From the NCBI GenBank assembly GCA_023105745.1, contig JALGQZ010000008.1:19467866-19531865 (forward strand): a DNA stretch of 64,000 bases, read 5' to 3'. Positions 58,871-64,000 of this stretch are shown one piece after another. The stretch comes from Austropuccinia psidii. Lineage: Eukaryota; Basidiomycota; Pucciniomycetes; Pucciniales; Sphaerophragmiaceae. Position numbers and translations under genes: made by a program. The stretch's first letter is position 1. Each line of letters opens with the position of its first letter. The notes under the pieces were generated by a model. It worked only from the letters and a program-made list of their open reading frames with translations, did not search any database and was not told where the DNA came from.

Positions 58871-59679
58871 CTCGTTTATAAGTGGTCTTCAGCCACATTA
58901 TTTCAATTTCTGCCTTATTTTTTCCCCAAAATCTATATGAATTTTAAGTAGTTAGTTTTATGCACTTGTAAAATTAATTAGAGCTTGTTTTTATTACTAA
59001 TATCATATCTTCATCACAATATTTTTCCATTCATATCATTCATTTTGTTGTTATAGTTGTTACTGTTACTATAGCCAATCTTGTCTTATCAGAAGTAATA
59101 ATAATCAATAATATCTTCATTGGTTTATTGATACCCCTGAGTAATCCTTCTCAAGAAGAATTATCCTCCTTAAATCTCTTAATTAGATAATTTTAAATGA
59201 AAATTTTATGAATTCATTTTTTTATAATACAGCCTTTTTTTATAATAAGAGGAGAAACTATAACAAAAAATACCGCTTCAGTTGTAGCAAATGCTATTAC
59301 ACAAATTATTGATTCGTTATAGAAGAATTATGTAATTAACTCTTTGAGAACATTAATTCAACTTTTTAAATCAATAAATATTTTGGCAAGAGAATTGGAA
59401 AATAATTATGATAAATTATGATACATTATTTCAGGATTCAAGTAACTCAGCTCAGTACCTAACGCATGTGTGTTCTCATGTGAAACTTAAGCTTCAAGAT
59501 GGATCACAGGGATTATATATAATTAGTAATAAATATATCTACTTTTTAACTTAGGTATAGAGGCTCTTACTTTGTTAAATTGTCAAAAAGTACACTCATA
59601 ATTTTAAATTCCACTTTCACTTTTCTCATTCCCAGAATCATCAATTACAAATGATAGAAAAAATTAAAAACTATGAAAT
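58871..59679. other. Unassigned AT-rich sequence
   Basis: May hold the upstream part of the Helitron (coding-like ASVVANAITQIIDSL near 59276-59320) but I cannot support a call. Confidence 0.35.
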
Positions 59680-60780
59680 AAAGGAGAGTTTTCATTTTTT
59701 CATAAGAACAAACGACACCCATCTATGAGCTTAAAGTGTTTTATATGCTTCTGAATAATCTAGAAATCTTCAATAAAATGTTTTTGTGGAAATATTATAG
59801 TTCTGGGAGGTTATTCTAGACAAATACTTCCAGTGATAAATACGGGTACTTGGTCTGCAATCACTAAAGCTAATTTAGTAGCTTCTCAATGTTTGGTTAA
59901 CTTAAAACGCTGCAGCTTAACGTAGAAAATGATAGATCTTCCTGATCCACAATCTAATCAGTCTCTCCTTAAATTTAGTGCTGTATCCTCTTTTCCAAAT
60001 TTAAATGTGAATCTTCCATCACAAGAGGTAATATCGAGGTTTTCAGGGGATGAAATAATATAAATGCTTATTAATAATAAATTTACATATAGTGGTAATT
60101 ATTGTCAAGGATTAATTATTTAAAAGAAAATTAAGCTTCAAGACTAATAAATATCTCTTCCAAATAAATGAATGAAACAATTATGAACATGCTTCTCCGA
60201 CATGTTCTCAATTACCTTGCATTTTATTCATTGGAATATGAAGCTCAAAATATATATCAGCCAAAATCTCTAAGCTCTCTGAAAATTTATGGCTTTCGAA
60301 CCCATTCTCTACAGCTCAAGAGGTTTTGTCTGATAATGTTTTTACCGAACATTTTTAATTAAAATTGATTTTTCAATGGTACATGCTTTATATCTTACTT
60401 CTTCAGGAACAACATATTTGAGGTAGAGTTATTATCTGAGCATTTTCAATAAAACAATGTTAATATCCCCCAAATCAGTTTGGTACTTATACTGATTCTT
60501 CAAAAGTAACTTTCAAAATTATACATAAGGATTTTTTCATATTGTTTTCCTTCAAGCTAACTCTTAATAAGTCACAAGGAAATATTTGTTATAAATGTCA
60601 AACACATGTTCACAAGCTAGTTTCATTACATTGAAAGCTTTATGTGGCACTCCCGAGATACATAGCTAGCTTCCCAACAAAATCAATGGTAACACATCAA
60701 AAGGGGAAGTCCCAAATAAAGAAGAGAGGAATTTGGTAGTTAGAGAGGTCTTTCTGAGGGATGGCTTATTAATTTGAGCT
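59680..60780 (+). pseudogene. Helitron PIF1-like helicase fossil
   Basis: Plus-strand fragments in family order: FCGNIIVLGGYSRQILPVIN (about 59786-59845; PIF1 motif GGDFRQILPV with Asp read as Tyr), MIDLPDPQSNQSLLKFS and LPSQEVISRFSGDEI (59925-60060), SLSSLKIYGFRTHSLQLKRF (60268-60330; usual SL..SG.P.H.L.LK.G), FFILFSFKLTLNKSQGN (60525-60585; the T[IL]NKSQG motif) and KLYVALPRYIASFPTKSM (about 60640-60690; usual QLYVALSR). These are the C-terminal blocks of the Rep-helicase protein of rolling-circle Helitron transposons. Many stops and frameshifts. The replication initiator domain and the Helitron ends were not found. Confidence 0.7.
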
Positions 60781-61261
60781 TTTATTTTTTGTATTATAAA
60801 GGGTTAATAAATATGATTTATAGATTTTATTAGTCTTTTTCACAATTTTCCTGATTATTTCTCAGTTAATATCTATATTTCATACTGAAAAAAAGAGATA
60901 ATGTGTGAATTATCTAGGTTCTGAAGCTGGTTTCTTAGCAGAAAAAATGCATTTTTTTTGTAAAACCTATACTATTGGATTGAAAAAATTGACAATTAAA
61001 GTACAAAATTCAAAAATCGATGAATAATTGAAAAGACAAAAATCAAAATTAAAAGAAAAAGTCAATTTATTTATATTCTTATTGATAAGGTAAAAATTGA
61101 AAAACAAAAACAATATTATTCATTATTTAAAAAATTGATTAGGAGTTAAATAAAAACCAAAGAAAATTGAAGAAAAAGATATTTTAATCATAATTCATGT
61201 AAATGATTCAATTAATATCAATTAATATCAATTAGCCAAATAAAACAGAAACTCTAATTAT

Positions 61262-61320
61262 AATAAGAAGAATAATAATATTAATATTAATATTAACATT
61301 ATTATTATTATTATTATTAA
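61262..61320. repeat. (ATT)n compound microsatellite
   Basis: AATAATAATATTAATATTAA followed by a run of ATT units. Confidence 0.85.
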
Positions 61321-62834
61321 GAATAATCTACCAATAATTCAAGAAAAAATTATTAAAAAATTGTTATTTGGAAAATGAAAATATCTATTTCAGATCTTTT
61401 TTGAAGAACTCAAAATATCCACTAAATGTATAAATTCCTATTTCTGTAACTCATGCAGAAATTGAACCCCTTGGACACATTTCAGCCTATACCTGCTTCA
61501 ATTTTAGCTTCTTTTGTCCAATATTGACATATTCTCAAAGTCAATTTCAAGTTTTGAACAAAAAAATAAAATACCTCAAGAAAATTTCCAAATTACTTTT
61601 AGCTCCTTGACAGCACCAAAAAAAGAAATCATTTTCAATTTTACATAAAACTGAAGTGAACAATTGAATTTGATGTAGTTCCTTCAAGTCCTTAAGTAGG
61701 TAGGATTTGGTATTTATTTGAATTTTAAGTTTGTGATTATGGCCTGGAATTTGAAGCCTCAGTCTGAGAATTGTTTAATTAATATGCATATTTTCTAAAA
61801 ATTATTTTTGTTCTTTTTTTATCTTAAAAGAATCTTAAACACATTGTCAATATTCAAAAATTAATTGGTAAGTAATTCAAAATTACCTCTTCTCACATAT
61901 TACTATTTTATATTTTCGATTTTTGAAGAATTTTGAATTATTTAGTCGTATTAAAGATTCTCTTTTTTGTTTCAAATTTATCTTTTTTTCAATCAAAAAC
62001 CTCTCTCCAACATATAACCAACAGAATTGAAGAAAAAAATACAGATTATTTCTGCTTTATAAATTTGGACCTATGCTTATTGCTGAAAAAAAGATATAAT
62101 TGATCAAAGATTTTAAGAGTATATTGGGATTAAAAAACAAAAGTATTGATATAATCATCTTCACTTTGTTTCATATCCAAATTTAATAATAATCCCATTA
62201 GATTGAAATTCTTAAGTTCTACTTTTAAATTATACCAAAGAAATAAGAAAAGCTACATTTTTGTATTATTTTGAAACAAATTCTTGATATTTTAATTTAC
62301 CGTCATTTAAATGAAAAAAATACACAGCACAGAGACTGTAAGTCCTTCATTCAAGCTTTGTTAAACTAGCTTTTTTTTCTTGTATTTCTGAATTTCAGCC
62401 TTGGAAAGAAAACTTAAAAAAAATTATTATTGGAAAACTCAAAAAAATTCACATAATGTGGTTCTGTTCATTATTTTCATTTCTTAATTTAATCTCAAAA
62501 ATGTAACTAGTTCAGTTTCTTAAGATAAGATATTTCAAATTGATAAATATTCAAGAAAAAGGTTAGACTCAATTCTCAGGATATTTTTTCAGTTGTGAAG
62601 GAAAAATCCTAGTTTAATAAATAGAAACTCTAATCTGAACCGGAGATAACTCAGAGCTTATCCATTACCCTACATATATTGTAACAAGATTAATGATTCC
62701 TAGAAAGACTTCATCAAAAAATGAAACTGTTTTTGGTAAATAAAAGGAACATAAAACATTAAATAATTTACTGAATATTTATTTTGTAATCATTTAAATC
62801 TAAAAAAGCTCAATTTCATAATTCTATTTACCTT

Positions 62835-62857
62835 ATATATATATATATATATATATC
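62835..62857. repeat. (TA)n microsatellite
   Basis: Eleven or more TA units. Confidence 0.9.
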
Positions 62858-63317
62858 GGAGGTTAATTTCCTTTCTCATATCTTAACTGAAAAACTTTCA
62901 TATCAGAATATTCACTTATATGCAATACTTTTTTTTCTTGGGTTTCTCTCAACTTACAAACAAGATTTATATCCACAGAAAATGTATATTGTATATCATT
63001 TGGACAGTAAAACTATTTCATGTATATAAGGAAAATAATTTTTGAGGATTTTTCGAAGCTCAATAATATGAAATTTTTTATGGGTGTTGGTAAACACATG
63101 TAAGCTTTTAGTAAAAACACGTAAGTGACCTTAATTTTCAAAAAAAATTCCTCAGGCTCAGTTTTGAGGTTTTTTTTAATTTTTTTTTTGCCATATTTTT
63201 CCTGACTTGGCATGTCAATAAGCACAAATTTTTTCAAAATTTTTTTTTTTGCCAAATTTCACAAATTTGGCCAATATGCCAAAATGGCATATTTTTTTCA
63301 AAAATTCATTTAAAATC

Positions 63318-63690
63318 TTCCCACTTATGAATTTGCTTGATTTTTTTTTAAAATAAAGGGTTCAATGTGAAGAATAAAGAACCAGAATCCCATAATTTTG
63401 GGAATTTTTTTGGGTGGGACAAGTGAAGGCGCAAAAAGAGTTTTTTTTTCAAATGTTTTTTCCCATCATTGTAATATGCCTATTTTTAAAAAGTGAATTT
63501 AATAACTTCCCACTTATGAATTTCCTTCATTTTTTTTTAAATTAAAGGGTTCAATCTGGACAATAAAGAACCAGAAGCTCATGAATTGGGAAAATTTTTT
63601 GGGTGGGACCACAAGTGAAGGCGCAATGGGTGTTTTTTTTTAACTGTTTTTTTTCTTGTGTGTAATATGACTATTTTCAAGTACAAAAGT
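63318..63690. repeat. MULE3 subterminal tandem repeat
   Basis: Two units starting TTCCCACTTATGAATTT at 63318 and 63507 (189-bp period), matching MULE1 19361 and 19548. Confidence 0.8.
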
Positions 63691-63789
63691 TCCACATGTT
63701 TAATAAAAAAGGAGACTGAGGTGGGATTTAAGCAATAAAAATGACTGAGGAGGGGGATAATTGGCATAAATTGTATATACAAAAATCAT

Positions 63790-64000
63790 TCAATCAGAAT
63801 CAACCTCCAAAATAGTGGGTTTTTTCTGAGAGGGGGGAGGAAGATTGAACAAATACAACATTCTGTGTTTCTTAAATTTATCAGCCCACCCCAGGGCTTG
63901 TTTTTGGGCATGAATCTCCCAGTTCACAGTAATGGGGGGGACTGGATAAACTTTAGAAATGATGATGTCCAATGGAACAAAATGAGCACAACTATTCAAG
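63790..64000 (-). CDS. MULE3 transposase-OTU C-terminus (partial)
   Basis: An open stretch of 69 codons up to the edge: NSCAHFVPLDIIISKVYPVP, PITVNWEIHAQKQALGWADK, FKKHRMLYLFNLPPPSQKK. It differs from the MULE1 end at only a few residues until a short shift near the C-terminus (PPLSEKTHYFEG versus PPSQKKPTILEVDSD). CAHFVPLD holds the probable catalytic His of the OTU fold. The rest of the gene lies outside the window, so I cannot tell whether this copy is intact; it is the least decayed MULE piece here. Confidence 0.8.
   Translation of the reverse strand, partial: LNSCAHFVPLDIIISKVYPVPPITVNWEIHAQKQALGWADKFKKHRMLYLFNLPPPSQKKPTILEVDSD

Larger units (their letters stand above)
60781..63081. other. 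Unassigned AT-rich region with microsatellites
   Basis: No coding text was recognised. Holds (ATT)n/(TAA)n at 61262-61320 and (TA)n at about 62835-62857. Confidence 0.4.
63082..64000 (-). mobile_element. MULE3: left end of another OTU-type MULE
   Basis: Starts with a complete terminal repeat GGGTGTTGGTAAACACATG at 63082, then follows MULE1 closely: the AATATGCCA palindrome (63273-63293), two subterminal units (63318, 63507) and the gene end. It is cut by the window edge. Confidence 0.85.

Noticed and set aside
1..64000. tRNA, rRNA or host single-copy gene
   Set aside because: No cloverleaf, rRNA block or intact recognisable host protein was seen on either strand; short structured RNAs could be missed without a covariance search.

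Overview
The window is AT-rich, CpG-poor fungal DNA made almost entirely of decayed, mutually nested transposable elements. I found no convincing host gene, tRNA or rRNA. The Ty3/gypsy gag and pol families, the OTU-containing Mutator-like elements (MULEs) and the long LTRs beginning TGTGAGCC look to me like families that are very abundant in rust fungi (Pucciniales), most likely Austropuccinia psidii. That identification is from memory and has not been checked by a search.

Layout. 1-6501: a minus-strand Ty3/gypsy element (Ty3-A, 586-6361) with 5' LTR, leader, gag, protease, RT and RNase H. A second LTR family cuts it at the window edge, and it sits in a third LTR fragment. 6502-13766: a decayed plus-strand ORF of about 490 codons of unknown function, a minus-strand gag pseudogene of another family, and further coding-like debris. 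13767-15742: a solo LTR (E1) with a near-matching 5-bp target duplication. 16960-18404: another solo LTR (D3). 19146-24151: MULE1, whose transposase is continuous with a zinc knuckle and an OTU cysteine-protease domain; a 675-bp solo LTR sits inside it. 24152-28050: mostly unassigned. 28050-33924: LTR E2, split by MULE2 (29429-33470).

33925-58870 is a Russian-doll nest. A minus-strand Ty1/copia element (integrase at 34.4-35.0 kb, protease at 58.4-58.9 kb) is split by a PIF/Harbinger element (about 35250-58426). The Harbinger transposase (plus) is split at 36274/49111 by a complete 12.8-kb Ty3/gypsy chromovirus (Ty3-B). Ty3-B is in turn interrupted by two oppositely oriented solo LTRs of one family (D1, D2). 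The Harbinger partner gene (minus, Myb/SANT-like) converges on the transposase and is also split, by solo LTR C and other repeats. 58871-63081: AT-rich sequence with a Helitron helicase fossil. 63082-64000: left end of a third OTU-MULE (MULE3), closely similar to MULE1.

None of the elements looks intact. Frames are broken by stops and frameshifts, and several catalytic residues are lost, commonly by C-to-T or G-to-A changes. What remains is an order-of-insertion record: copia, then Harbinger, then Ty3-B, then solo LTRs D1 and D2.
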